From NCBI GenBank assembly GCA_963663775.1, contig OY760624.1, positions 372,001-436,000 on the forward strand: a stretch of DNA of 64,000 nt, read 5' to 3'. Every line of letters begins with the position of its first letter. Position 1 is the first letter of the stretch. Below the pieces are notes generated by a model. That model saw only the letters and a program-made list of their open reading frames with translations, was not told the origin of the DNA and made no database searches. Source of the DNA: G963663775 sp963663775 (GTDB lineage Bacteria > Bacillota > Clostridia > Oscillospirales > Butyricicoccaceae). Positions 8,666 through 17,667 of this stretch are shown piece after piece. The translations under genes and the position numbers were made by a program.

Positions 8666-9358
8666 TTATGGCGAAATCGGATAATGCAATGTGACAAACT
8701 GTTTTGGAATGTAGCCCTCGTTTGTGCCACAATCCACGTGCAGCCAATCCTGCATTTTTTTGCGCACACAAACCTGCTCCCCACACCCCACCTGCGCAAC
8801 CACTACTGTGCCTTCGGCTGGATATTGATAAATCGCCTGTGTATCGCATGGGCTTTCTATGGTTGCCACCTGCATCTGTTCTTGTGCTTGCAGATGCAAA
8901 AAATATGTATGGATGGCTTGCAGCATGGCTCTGGCGATGCTGCAAATTTCTTCTATAAACCAAGGCTGTCTGCCCCAGATTTCCAGCTGCAATATCGCCG
9001 GTTTCCCAACCGTGGATGGCAACCCTTGCAGTGGGGCAACCTGCACAAAATTGGTGCAAAACTCCTGCAGATATGCGGCTAGTTGTCTGGCAAGGGCAAA
9101 ATGCTCTGCATCTACCTGTGCATATCGAATTGTTCCTGCGTATGCGGCATTTTGCTGACCGCAGATTTTTGCCTGCAGAAGCACTGCATCGCCCGCATCC
9201 CAAGGTCTGTCTGCGCCGGTTTGCGACACGACCTGCACGCATTCCAAACCTGCTATGCCTGCCTGCTGCTCCAACATTTCCCACAGCTGTTCCATCGCAC
9301 TGCTTTCTCGTGTCAAATCCGCATTGCTCTCAGGTTGTGCAAGATATATCGTTGGCAT
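8666..9358 (-). CDS. Probable degenerate amidase-like protein with C-terminal SH3-type domain
   Basis: A 230-residue protein of uncertain function. The N-terminal IYLAQPESNADLTRES and the following helix resemble the start of Firmicute N-acetylmuramoyl-L-alanine amidases (Amidase_3). The later zinc ligands of that fold are not apparent. The C-terminal about 60 residues look like a bacterial SH3 domain, ending in GTNEGYIPKQFVTL, which often binds cell-wall polymers. There is no clear signal peptide. The start at 9358 has a GGAGGG SD. It follows the VOC gene on the same strand. A cell-wall related role is inference. Confidence 0.5.
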   Translation of the reverse strand: MPTIYLAQPESNADLTRESSAMEQLWEMLEQQAGIAGLECVQVVSQTGADRPWDAGDAVLLQAKICGQQNAAYAGTIRYAQVDAEHFALARQLAAYLQEFCTNFVQVAPLQGLPSTVGKPAILQLEIWGRQPWFIEEICSIARAMLQAIHTYFLHLQAQEQMQVATIESPCDTQAIYQYPAEGTVVVAQVGCGEQVCVRKKMQDWLHVDCGTNEGYIPKQFVTLHYPISP

Positions 9359-9434
9359 ATCAATCCCTCCATTTCCACATGTTTTCTATGCCTAGTCTAT
9401 GCTGTCCACTGCGCACATGTGAAAACGGGGATAT

Positions 9435-9836
9435 TTATAGCTTTTGCAGCAGTTCGATTTGCTCTCCGCTCGGTCCTGTGAAAAACCAATTGGTCAATCC
9501 GCCAAACAACTGCGGCAGCACCTTGGGTTCTGCGGTTAAAAACGTATCTATGCCTGCACCCTGCACTTCCTGCACAGCCGCTGCCAAATCGCTGACTTCC
9601 ACTGCAAAATGCGCAATTGCACCAGCTTGGGACGAAACCTCCGTACCATCATGGGGCTCAATGAGCTCTAACACAAACCCACACCACGCAAGCAGGGCGA
9701 TTTGATTGATCCCCGTTGGCTTCTGTACCGCATCCCGCGCTTGCACTATACCGCCCAAGCTCTCATAAAATGCAATGCTCTTTTGCAAATCTGCCGTGAA
9801 AATTGCAATATGTGCCAAGCCTTTTGCTGTTTTCAT
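9435..9836 (-). CDS. VOC-superfamily (glyoxalase/bleomycin-resistance fold) protein
   Basis: A 133-residue single-domain protein. It opens with the HIAIFTADLQKSIAFYESLGG motif of the vicinal-oxygen-chelate fold and ends with FFTGPSGEQIELLQ, which carries the usual C-terminal Glu metal ligand. This superfamily includes lactoylglutathione lyases, dioxygenases and resistance proteins. The substrate cannot be read from sequence. Confidence 0.85.
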   Translation of the reverse strand: MKTAKGLAHIAIFTADLQKSIAFYESLGGIVQARDAVQKPTGINQIALLAWCGFVLELIEPHDGTEVSSQAGAIAHFAVEVSDLAAAVQEVQGAGIDTFLTAEPKVLPQLFGGLTNWFFTGPSGEQIELLQKL

Positions 9837-9892
9837 CTGTTTCTGCCTCCATTTTGTTTCATCGTCTTATTGATGCAATCAATCTATAAAGA

Positions 9893-9931
9893 AACCGATG
9901 CCGCAAAGAAGCGATGCGACATCGGTGTTTC
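9893..9931 (-). terminator. Intrinsic terminator after corA
   Basis: Arms ACCGATG and CATCGGT enclose an imperfect inner CGCA/TGCG stem, followed on the minus strand by TTCTTTAT. Confidence 0.6.
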
Positions 9932-9959
9932 CCTTTGCACCTCTTGCAGGGATACCCTT

Positions 9960-10901
9960 TTAATATAAATTTTTTCGTTTCAGGAATAGCCATGCGCAAA
10001 CGCACCCCAAGAGTGCCAGCACCACCGGTGCCCACCAAAAATATGCGATTGGCAGCCCACTGACATTCATGCCATAAAACCCGAAAATAATATTGGGAAT
10101 CGTCATAATAACGGTAATGACGGTCAAAACCTTCATAATAATATTTAAATTATTGGAAACCACCGAGGAATACGCTTCAATCGTTCCCGACAGAATGCTG
10201 GAATAAATGCTCGCCATTTCAATTGCCTGCCGTATTTCAATCAAACCATCTTCTAAAATATCCCTATCATCCTCGTAAACCTTCAGCACCCGCCCACGCA
10301 GCATTTTTTCCATTGTGACTTCGTTGCCCTTCAAAGATGCCGAAAAATAGACCAAAGATTTAGACAATCCCAACAATTGAATCAATTCTTCATTTTTGAG
10401 AGAATCATACAACCGCCGTTCAATTTTGGTAAATGTACGTTCAATCAAGCGCAGATATTTCAAATATCGCCCTGCGACCCGCAGCAGAATCTGAAATACA
10501 AACCGCACCTTAAGCTGTGTATGAATGTCCTTCACGGCGCCTTCTGCGATAGAACGTGTGATGGAAGTATCTTGCAGACACACCGTCACCACCGCATTGT
10601 CCACCACGATAATACCGAGCGGCAAGGTGCTGAAAACCTGCTGCTGACTCGTGTCTGTTTCCGACCCATGCTCAATAATCGGTACGTCAACGATTATCAG
10701 CACATGATTTTCTTCCACGTCAACACGAGAGCTTTCTTCGGGGTCCAATGCCGCATGTACAAAGTCTTCTTCCACGCTGAGCAAGGTGCTCACCCGCAGC
10801 ACTTCCTCATGGGTTGGGCGCACCATATGAATCCAACAGCCTGCGGTAAAGCTCGGAAGCTCTTCCACCCTGTTGTCCACCGTTCTATAATATTGAATCA
10901 T
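9960..10901 (-). CDS. CorA-family divalent-cation (Mg2+) transporter
   Basis: A 313-residue pentameric channel-type transporter of the CorA/MIT family. A long cytoplasmic N-terminal domain is followed by two C-terminal membrane helices. The selectivity signature is present as YGMNVSGLP (about residue 275) at the end of the first helix. The protein ends with a short basic tail. The start MIQYYRTVDN at 10901 follows AAAGGCAGGAAGC. It is preceded by a 21-codon leader ORF and a hairpin, suggesting translation-coupled control. Mg2+ is the usual substrate; Co2+ or Ni2+ cannot be excluded. Confidence 0.9.
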   Translation of the reverse strand: MIQYYRTVDNRVEELPSFTAGCWIHMVRPTHEEVLRVSTLLSVEEDFVHAALDPEESSRVDVEENHVLIIVDVPIIEHGSETDTSQQQVFSTLPLGIIVVDNAVVTVCLQDTSITRSIAEGAVKDIHTQLKVRFVFQILLRVAGRYLKYLRLIERTFTKIERRLYDSLKNEELIQLLGLSKSLVYFSASLKGNEVTMEKMLRGRVLKVYEDDRDILEDGLIEIRQAIEMASIYSSILSGTIEAYSSVVSNNLNIIMKVLTVITVIMTIPNIIFGFYGMNVSGLPIAYFWWAPVVLALLGCVCAWLFLKRKNLY

Positions 10902-10913
10902 GCTTCCTGCCTT

Positions 10914-10944
10914 TCTGCGGCAGCGTTAAGCAAATAGACCGCCG
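10914..10944 (-). promoter_or_regulatory. Hairpin at the end of the corA leader ORF
   Basis: On the minus strand GCGGC and GCCGC (with flanking CG/GC pairs) enclose the leader ORF stop codon. The hairpin ends just before the corA ribosome-binding site, so ribosome position on the leader could change access to the corA start. Confidence 0.5.
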
Positions 10945-10991
10945 CAAGGATTCGTAAACTCTTTTTTTCTACTTCGAGGCTCAGGACTCAC
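10926..10991 (-). CDS. Candidate 21-residue leader peptide upstream of corA
   Basis: A GTG-initiated ORF of 21 codons plus stop, with AAAGGAG nine bases upstream of the start. The peptide begins (M)SPEPRSRKK and contains PCGGLF near its end. An acidic/proline segment followed by a basic run recalls the enterobacterial MgtL leader, in which ribosomes stall or dissociate at low Mg2+. The ORF ends inside a hairpin about 25 bases before corA. Translation is inferred from the SD and position; conservation was not tested. Confidence 0.45.
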   Translation of the reverse strand: MSPEPRSRKKEFTNPCGGLFA

Positions 10992-11039
10992 GGCGTGTCA
11001 CTCCTTTCATCATCAAACGGTTTTTAATACGGCAATCTC

Positions 11040-12173
11040 TTAGTGGTTTTTGCCGAAAATCTTCAAAATTTCTTCAAAATCACGGTCTGTTGCCGTTTCC
11101 TCTTGTGCAACAGGCTGCTCTTCGGGCTGTGCCGCAGCGGCAGTCTGCTGCGCATTGGTATACAGTGCCGCATTTGGTGCCGGCTTTTTGGTTTCCACAG
11201 TTGCTGCTGCCGGCGGGGTGCGATCAAAACCGGTTGCAATGACCACCACGCGAATTTCATCATCCATATCATCATCAATGGAAGCACCAAAAATGATATG
11301 TGCATCCGGATGTGCGGCCGCCTGCACCATGCCTGCCGCAGTTTCGATTTCGTCCAAGCCAATGTCCGACGAACCCATAATAGACAGGATGACACCGTGC
11401 GCCGCTTCGATTGAGGTTTCCAGCAATGGGCTGGAAATTGCCATTTTTGCCGCTTCGGCTGCCTTGTCTTTCCCTGCCGCCTTGCCCATACCAATGTGTG
11501 CAAATCCGGCATCCTTCATCACCGAGGTGACGTCCGCAAAGTCCAGATTGATGAAGCCCGGCACCGTAATCAATTCTGAAATGTTTGCGACAGCCTGCCG
11601 CAACACACCGTCGGCAATTTCAAACGCATTTTTAAAGCTGATTTTTTGCTCAGATACGAATTTCAAACGTTCATTGGGGATAATAACCAAAGAGTCGACA
11701 TTTTCACGCAATGCCTCAATGCCGCCCAGTGCTTGCTCAATACGGCGTTTTCCTTCAAAATTGAACGGACGGGTCACGACACCAACGGTCAAAATGCCCA
11801 TTTCACGTGCAATTTGTGCCACCACAGGTGCGCCGCCGGTACCCGTACCGCCACCCATGCCTGCGGTGATGAACACCATGTTCGTGCCTTCCAGTGCACT
11901 TGCGATTTGTTCACGGCTTTCTTCCGCCGCTTTGCGTCCGATTTCCGGATTGGAGCCTGCCCCTTGTCCCTTGGTCAGCTTTTCACCAACCTGAATCTTA
12001 ATGGATGCCGCAGAATAATTCAGAGCCTGTTTATCGGTGTTGACCGCAATAAACTCTACCCCTTTGACGCCACTGGAAATCATACGGTTGACGGCATTAT
12101 TGCCGCCGCCGCCAACGCCGATAACCTTGATGGTTACCACGTTATCCATTCCCATTTCAAATTCAAATCCCAT
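11040..12173 (-). CDS. ftsZ: Cell division protein FtsZ
   Basis: A tubulin-like GTPase that polymerises into the Z-ring at midcell. The 377-residue sequence has the N-terminal GVGGGGNNAVNRM loop, the tubulin signature GGGTGTGGAPVVA (about residue 107) and the NxDxAD-type segment INLDFADV. A variable Ala/Pro-rich linker follows from about residue 320, with a short C-terminal peptide (DRDFEEILKIFGKNH). The ATG at 12173 follows CGGAGGA and overlaps the end of sbp by 11 bases. It is the last gene of the dcw cluster; no ftsA precedes it. Confidence 0.98.
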   Translation of the reverse strand: MGFEFEMGMDNVVTIKVIGVGGGGNNAVNRMISSGVKGVEFIAVNTDKQALNYSAASIKIQVGEKLTKGQGAGSNPEIGRKAAEESREQIASALEGTNMVFITAGMGGGTGTGGAPVVAQIAREMGILTVGVVTRPFNFEGKRRIEQALGGIEALRENVDSLVIIPNERLKFVSEQKISFKNAFEIADGVLRQAVANISELITVPGFINLDFADVTSVMKDAGFAHIGMGKAAGKDKAAEAAKMAISSPLLETSIEAAHGVILSIMGSSDIGLDEIETAAGMVQAAAHPDAHIIFGASIDDDMDDEIRVVVIATGFDRTPPAAATVETKKPAPNAALYTNAQQTAAAAQPEEQPVAQEETATDRDFEEILKIFGKNH

Positions 12174-12621
12174 CTTGCCGTCCTCCGTTATCTATGACTT
12201 GTCCGATGTGTGCTTCTTGCACATCAGAATCCTGTTTCACATCAAAAGCAATCTGTTTCTGATTGCCTAACGTTTTAATTTTACCCCTATTCGAATGTTT
12301 TTGCAATATATAATGTTGAATCTTTGCAAGATTATTAAAAATACGTGTGCCAAAATACACAATTGCCGCCAGTGAAAAATCCACGCCGAGCCTCGTTCCC
12401 GCCAATGTTAAAATTGCCGCAAGAATCGTATTGATAAAAAAGCCGCTGATGAACGCTCTGGAATCGAATTTTCGGTGCACTTGTGCAGAAATACCGCCAA
12501 ATAACGTATTGCACGCCGCAAGCAGCCCCACCGCAACAAACGGCGTTGCTGCCGCAGGAATATCAAAAGGAATCAAGCTTCCGCAAATCACACCCACCAG
12601 AACACCAAGCATTTGAATCAT
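12163..12621 (-). CDS. sbp: Small basic protein Sbp (DUF1290 family)
   Basis: A 152-residue membrane protein with three hydrophobic segments (about residues 3-20, 25-40 and 58-80) including the conserved GSLIPFDIP pattern. A soluble, rather polar tail follows. The family sits just before ftsZ in many Firmicutes dcw clusters; its exact role is unknown. Start and stop overlap the neighbours (ATGA with the DUF881 gene, 11 bases with ftsZ), so expression is coupled. Confidence 0.82.
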   Translation of the reverse strand: MIQMLGVLVGVICGSLIPFDIPAAATPFVAVGLLAACNTLFGGISAQVHRKFDSRAFISGFFINTILAAILTLAGTRLGVDFSLAAIVYFGTRIFNNLAKIQHYILQKHSNRGKIKTLGNQKQIAFDVKQDSDVQEAHIGQVIDNGGRQDGI

Positions 12622-13388
12622 TCGCCGCTTGCTCCTTTCGACTCTGCATCATCCGATTGTGCCGATGTTTTCACCAACTTGGCATATTTAAAATTCAAGC
12701 CGCCGTTATAGCCGGCAATGGAAAGATGCTGTGACTTTGTGACGACGCATTCAATGCCCCAAATGGCGAGCGAGTCCACAACCCCTTGGCGCATGGTCAG
12801 CGCACTCGCCAAATCATCTGCATTGCCAATGGCACAAATGGTAAACGGTGCGGCATAACGATTGTTATTGACACTGACAATCGAGCCTGCACAGCGAATT
12901 TCACTGGTTGCGAGTAGCCGCTCGCCGTTCAACGAGAGCGCTTCCGCACCTGCGTCACGCAATTCATTGACCACTTTGAGCAAATCCTCATCATGAATGA
13001 CATAATTGTTCTCGTCAATGCCAATGGTATTTGGCAGCTGCGAATCCTGCAGCACCACCGTGACCCCTGGACCTTCCACGGCACTTTGTCCAGACAACAG
13101 CATGCTTTGCTCCAGCTGCTGCGCCAACACCTTGGTGTAGCCGCCCGATGTTTCGGCTTGGTCTGCATAGGCCTGCAAATCATCTTTATATTCTAAAATC
13201 TGATTGTACAAAGCTTCGTTCTTTTCCTGCTCCACCGTCAGCTGGGTTTGCAGCTGGTCTGCACGTGCCTTTGCCGTGCTGCCCACTGCGTTGCCTGCAC
13301 GTACACTGCGCATCTGCCATGTCAGCCCAAATGCAAGCAGTGCACAAACAGCGGCAATCGCAAGAGAACTTCTCCAGTTTTTTTTCAC
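12618..13388 (-). CDS. DUF881-family division-cluster protein
   Basis: A 256-residue protein with one N-terminal membrane anchor (about residues 8-26). An extracytoplasmic coiled coil (about residues 40-85, with QTQLTVEQEKNEALYNQILE) and the DUF881 domain (GPGVTVVLQDSQ onward) follow. Family members occur between divIB and sbp/ftsZ in Clostridia and Bacilli and are presumed to act in division or envelope assembly. It overlaps both divIB and sbp by four bases. Confidence 0.85.
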   Translation of the reverse strand: MKKNWRSSLAIAAVCALLAFGLTWQMRSVRAGNAVGSTAKARADQLQTQLTVEQEKNEALYNQILEYKDDLQAYADQAETSGGYTKVLAQQLEQSMLLSGQSAVEGPGVTVVLQDSQLPNTIGIDENNYVIHDEDLLKVVNELRDAGAEALSLNGERLLATSEIRCAGSIVSVNNNRYAAPFTICAIGNADDLASALTMRQGVVDSLAIWGIECVVTKSQHLSIAGYNGGLNFKYAKLVKTSAQSDDAESKGASGE

Positions 13389-14254
13389 GAGCTTACGCCT
13401 CCTTCGCCTACCGATTCTGCCGTCTGCCCAGATGCACCCATCTCTGCGTTTTGTGCTGCGGCGGATGCCACATTCTCAGCAGTATCCGGCCGAAACCGTG
13501 CAGAAGTATCGTCTGATATATCAATCACACCAATGTCAGAGGGGGAAAGCTTTTCATCGATGATGGTGTCCAAAAACTTTAGCTTATGCGCCAAGGCATC
13601 CAATGTTCCGAGCCAAACGTCAAACTTCCCATCATACCCCATATGGATTTCATATAATCGGCTGAGATTGATAAAATTCACCCGCTCCATGCGGTCGCTT
13701 TGGCGCAAAACCTGCAGCAGCGTGAGTAACGCCGTCACCGAATCACTTTCCGATGTTTCCAGCACCTGTCCTGCGGTCTTGGACGTAGACAAAGTGACTC
13801 CTGTAATGGTGCGGTAGCTCTGTGCTGTCTGTGCGTCCACTTCTTCCAACAGCTTTCCATTTACATCAATCAGCCAATTTTTATTTCCGGTTTGCAAAAC
13901 ACCGATTGGCGTGCATTCCGCCACTTCCAAAATCAATCGATCCGGCAGTTTTCGGTGGACTTTCATCGTGTCTACATAGGGAAACTGTGCTTCCACCGCC
14001 TGTATACCGGACGACTGTCCCCATAGAAACAGATTGTCGCCCGGCTGCACGCCCAATACCGCTTCCAATTCTTCCGCAGAATAGCGGGTATCTCCCACCA
14101 TCTCGATGGTTTGCACCTTGAAAAACACCGTGACTGCCAAAATGCCCGCTGTCACCGCCACCACCGCAAACAAAAGCCCAAACAGCATGGTTTTCACATG
14201 CTGCTGCCTTGTCTGGCGGCGAAGTCTAGCCGAACGGCTGCCGCGTTTTGCCAT
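13385..14254 (-). CDS. divIB: Cell division protein DivIB/FtsQ
   Basis: A bitopic divisome protein of 289 residues. It has a basic cytoplasmic N-terminus, a single membrane helix (about residues 24-46), a POTRA domain starting VQTIEMVGDTRYSAEELEAV, and the FtsQ/DivIB domain. It scaffolds the FtsL complex outside the membrane. The acidic, Ala-rich C-terminal tail is variable in the family. The start at 14254 has an AAGGAGGG SD. It sits between murG and the DUF881 gene as in other Clostridia. Confidence 0.93.
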   Translation of the reverse strand: MAKRGSRSARLRRQTRQQHVKTMLFGLLFAVVAVTAGILAVTVFFKVQTIEMVGDTRYSAEELEAVLGVQPGDNLFLWGQSSGIQAVEAQFPYVDTMKVHRKLPDRLILEVAECTPIGVLQTGNKNWLIDVNGKLLEEVDAQTAQSYRTITGVTLSTSKTAGQVLETSESDSVTALLTLLQVLRQSDRMERVNFINLSRLYEIHMGYDGKFDVWLGTLDALAHKLKFLDTIIDEKLSPSDIGVIDISDDTSARFRPDTAENVASAAAQNAEMGASGQTAESVGEGGVSS

Positions 14255-14272
14255 GCCATGCCCTCCTTGCCA

Positions 14273-15400
14273 TTATGTGCGCCTTGCAGCTTCTAAAATA
14301 TGCCGATAGATATGTTCTGAAGCATCCAATGCGGCTCGTTTCGCCGCACAGCGCCCCATTTCCTGCAATTTTTCGTCATCCTGCAGCAATTCAGCTGTCA
14401 TGGCATATAATCTTTCATGTGTGCAGGCAGGCTCTGTCAGCACACGGCATCCGCCTGCGGCTTCCAGCGCACGTGCATTCTTTTCTTGATGATTTTCTGC
14501 CACATAGGGTGAAGGCACCATGATGGACGGACGTCCCAATGCACACAGCTCGCCGATGGTTGCCGCACCCGCTCGACAAATCACGAGGTCTGCCGCCGCC
14601 AACAGGTCTGCCATGTTATAAATATAGTCGACAACCTGCAAGTTGGGATACTGCTGCAAATCGCCGCCCAGCTGCTGCACCAGCTCTGGCATCCATTGAA
14701 ACGCCGCCGCCCCGGTTGCATGCACATGCTGATACTGCACTTGCTCCTTGCACTCCTGCGCCATCATGTGCGCCATATGCTGGTTCATATACAGCGCCCC
14801 CATCGAGCCCCAAAAGGAAATAACCAGCTTGCGCTCGCCCAGGTCTAGCTTGTTTCTCGCCTGTGCACGGTCGGCAAAGACAATCTCACTACGCACCGGC
14901 GCACCTGTGACGTGGATGTTGGTTCTTCCTCCAAGCAATGCCTTGGCTTCTTCAAAGCACACCAGAATACGGTCTGCCTTGGGCGCCAGTAGTTTGGTTA
15001 CCTTGCCCGGCAAAGCGTTCACTTCCAACAGTACCGTTGGAATCCCCAGCTTCTGTGCCGCCGCCACAAGCGGAAAACTCGCATATCCGCCGCAGCCAAT
15101 CACGCAATCCGGCGCATGCTGCCGCAGCAGTTTTTTTGCCTTGCCCACCGCAGTGACCGATAGCTGTGCGGCACGCAGATTATGCACCACATCCTTGGGC
15201 TTTAGACTGCGGCGCAGTCCCGCAATTTCGATGGTGTCCAGCGGATAGCCTTCACGGGGCACCAATCTGGACTCAATGCCGCCCGCTGTGCCCGCAAAAC
15301 GAATCTCTGTATCGGGTCGTTTGCTTTGAAAATATCGTGCAATTGCAAGACCGGGTGTCACATGTCCGCCGGTTCCGCCCCCGGTGATGTATAGTTTCAT
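14273..15400 (-). CDS. murG: UDP-GlcNAc:undecaprenyl-PP-MurNAc-pentapeptide GlcNAc transferase MurG
   Basis: Adds GlcNAc to lipid I to make lipid II on the inner membrane face. The 375-residue GT28 protein has the N-terminal glycine-rich acceptor loop TGGGTGGHVTPGLAIA. The C-terminal donor site contains ICRAGAATIGELCALGRPSI (about residue 255) and a PSPYVAENHQEKNA motif. ftsW lies 20 bases upstream. Confidence 0.97.
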   Translation of the reverse strand: MKLYITGGGTGGHVTPGLAIARYFQSKRPDTEIRFAGTAGGIESRLVPREGYPLDTIEIAGLRRSLKPKDVVHNLRAAQLSVTAVGKAKKLLRQHAPDCVIGCGGYASFPLVAAAQKLGIPTVLLEVNALPGKVTKLLAPKADRILVCFEEAKALLGGRTNIHVTGAPVRSEIVFADRAQARNKLDLGERKLVISFWGSMGALYMNQHMAHMMAQECKEQVQYQHVHATGAAAFQWMPELVQQLGGDLQQYPNLQVVDYIYNMADLLAAADLVICRAGAATIGELCALGRPSIMVPSPYVAENHQEKNARALEAAGGCRVLTEPACTHERLYAMTAELLQDDEKLQEMGRCAAKRAALDASEHIYRHILEAARRT

Positions 15401-15420
15401 TGCGTTTCAAACCTTTCCTA

Positions 15421-16593
15421 TCATTCTGTGGTTTCCTGTACCATATACCGAGAAATATTCAAAAGAATACCCATTTCAAACATTTGCATCAGCAATGCCG
15501 TACCACCGTAGCTAAAAAACGGTAAGGATGCTCCGGTAATCGGCATCAGACCCGTGATAACACACAGATTCATCAGCGTCTGGATGGCAAATTTTCCGAT
15601 GATACCACTTGCCAACAAGCAGCCATATTTATCTTTTGCACCACGTGCCACATAAAAACCACGAAAAATCAGATATGCAAACATCAGCAGTACCAGCAAC
15701 GCCCCAATCAGCCCCAGTTCTTCACACCAGTTTGAGAACACAAAGTCATTTTGCGGCTCTGGCAAAAACAAATGCTTTTGCCGCCCCTGCCCCAAGCCTT
15801 GCCCGAATAAACCACCCGAACCAATCGCAATCTGGCTCATGGCACCCTGCCAACCATCGCCCTGAAAATCATCAAAGGGGTGCTGCCACACCATGATACG
15901 TGCCATCGCATACGGGTTGGTCTGGATATAGGCAATTGCCGCCACCACGATTGCTACGCCCGCTATGACAACATATCGTATCCGCATCCCTGCCACCATC
16001 AAAATCACAAATGCAATGCCAAAGGTAATCATTGCCGCTGACAGATGGTTTTGCAGCTTTAAGCAAAAGGCAATGGCAATCAAACCCAGCATATAGGGCC
16101 CCAGTCGGTGCAGCTTTTCCACATGTGCGTTTGGGCGGGAGGCATACCACGAAAATGCAATAATCACCGCAATTTTCATCACTTCTGATGGCTGAAATGA
16201 AATCGACCCTACGCCCAGCCAACGGGTTGCGCCTTTTTCTGACATCCCGATAAACGGGGTTAAAATCATCAAAATCAGTGACACCCCAAAAATCATCTTT
16301 GCAAAAGCGGCATAGACCCGATAATTTACATTGGATGCTGCCCACATAACACCCAGACCAGCCACGGCGAACATGGCTTGACGGCGGATGTACCAAAGCG
16401 CATCCCCTTTGTAATAATACGCATTGGAATAACTCGCTGTAAATAGTGCGATCAACCCTGTTGCCACAAGCATCAAAATCATCAGCATGAGCGGCGTGTC
16501 GACTTTTTGGCGCACTGTCTTTTTATTGCCGGAATGCTCATAAAGCTGACGCATTCTGGATTGGTCATAGTGCGTTCTTGCCTTAGCTGCCAT
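15421..16593 (-). CDS. ftsW: SEDS-family peptidoglycan polymerase FtsW/SpoVE
   Basis: A polytopic SEDS glycosyltransferase of 390 residues that polymerises lipid II with a class B PBP. It has about ten membrane segments, the conserved RWLGVGSISFQPSEVMKIA block (about residue 122), and the FSYGG motif with GTALLMQM near the C-terminus. The partner is likely the PASTA PBP encoded upstream in the same operon. Assignment to vegetative FtsW or sporulation SpoVE cannot be settled from sequence alone. It directly follows mraY, with no murD between. Confidence 0.93.
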   Translation of the reverse strand: MAAKARTHYDQSRMRQLYEHSGNKKTVRQKVDTPLMLMILMLVATGLIALFTASYSNAYYYKGDALWYIRRQAMFAVAGLGVMWAASNVNYRVYAAFAKMIFGVSLILMILTPFIGMSEKGATRWLGVGSISFQPSEVMKIAVIIAFSWYASRPNAHVEKLHRLGPYMLGLIAIAFCLKLQNHLSAAMITFGIAFVILMVAGMRIRYVVIAGVAIVVAAIAYIQTNPYAMARIMVWQHPFDDFQGDGWQGAMSQIAIGSGGLFGQGLGQGRQKHLFLPEPQNDFVFSNWCEELGLIGALLVLLMFAYLIFRGFYVARGAKDKYGCLLASGIIGKFAIQTLMNLCVITGLMPITGASLPFFSYGGTALLMQMFEMGILLNISRYMVQETTE

Positions 16594-16629
16594 ATGCTTC
16601 CTCCTCTTGTGTGCACAATGTGGTTTCCT

Positions 16630-17664
16630 TTATGCAGGCAATGCAATGCCCTGCCATGCAATCAGGCACAGCACCGTTGTGATGCCGGTGAATACCAATA
16701 CAATTTTCTTCTCGCCCCAGCCGCACATCTCCAGATGATGGTGAAATGGTGCCATCTTGAAGATGCGCTTGCCGTGTGTGAGTTTAAAGCAGCCTACCTG
16801 TAAAATGACCGACAAGGTTTCCCAAATATAAACGATGCCAATGGGCAATAAAATCAGCGGCATGTCGCAGGCAAAGCCGAGTCCAACCACGGCTCCACCA
16901 AGAAAGAGTGAACCGGTATCCCCCATAAATACTTTCGCCGGATGAAAATTATACAGCAAAAAGCCAAGTAGTCCGCCTGCCAATGCTGCCGCAAAAACAC
17001 ATGCGCCGACATTGCCCTGCCGAAACGCAACCGCTGTGAAAAACACGGCGATTGGCAACGTCACGCCTGCCGCCAGACCATCGATGCCGTCCGTCAAATT
17101 GACGGCATTGTCTGCCCCCACAATGACAAACGCCGCAAAAATGATATACAGAATCCATGGCAAAAAAAGCTGTATGGATGTAAATGGAATCCACAGCGCA
17201 ATTTTACCGCTTTCTTGGATTGCAAACACCTGCGCCACACGCAGCAATGTGATGAACACTGCCGCCACGGCAATTTGCAAAATCAGCTTTTGCAGGGGTG
17301 TCAAACCACCATTTTGCTTTTTGCGGATTTTCGCATGGTCATCCACAAATCCCACCAAGCCATATGCCAGTGCCAGCAGCGGGGCGGCAAAATACTGTGT
17401 CATGCCAGACAGCGTGATGTGCGCTGAAAATGCCCCTTGCCAAATATCCACCACTAAAATAGCCACTGCAATGCCAATGATAAACATAAATCCGCCCATG
17501 GTGGGGATATTCTGCTTATTCATATGCCACTTGGGCCCGATTTCCAAAATCTTTTGCCCAAACTTCATTTTGCGAAGCCACGTAATGATTTTGGGTCCCA
17601 TTGCAGCCGTCACTGCAAATGCCAGAATAAGTGCCAGAATCGGCTGCAAAATTGTTGTTTTCAT
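16630..17664 (-). CDS. mraY: Phospho-MurNAc-pentapeptide transferase MraY
   Basis: Transfers phospho-MurNAc-pentapeptide from UDP to undecaprenyl phosphate, giving lipid I. The 344-residue integral membrane enzyme shows the family markers NIPTMGGFMFI (about residue 53), FVDDHAKI (about residue 106), the NAVNLTDGIDGLAAG catalytic segment, FMGDTGSLFLGG, and the C-terminal MAPFHHHLE histidine motif. It follows murF after three bases. Confidence 0.97.
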   Translation of the reverse strand: MKTTILQPILALILAFAVTAAMGPKIITWLRKMKFGQKILEIGPKWHMNKQNIPTMGGFMFIIGIAVAILVVDIWQGAFSAHITLSGMTQYFAAPLLALAYGLVGFVDDHAKIRKKQNGGLTPLQKLILQIAVAAVFITLLRVAQVFAIQESGKIALWIPFTSIQLFLPWILYIIFAAFVIVGADNAVNLTDGIDGLAAGVTLPIAVFFTAVAFRQGNVGACVFAAALAGGLLGFLLYNFHPAKVFMGDTGSLFLGGAVVGLGFACDMPLILLPIGIVYIWETLSVILQVGCFKLTHGKRIFKMAPFHHHLEMCGWGEKKIVLVFTGITTVLCLIAWQGIALPA

Positions 17665-17667
17665 GTG

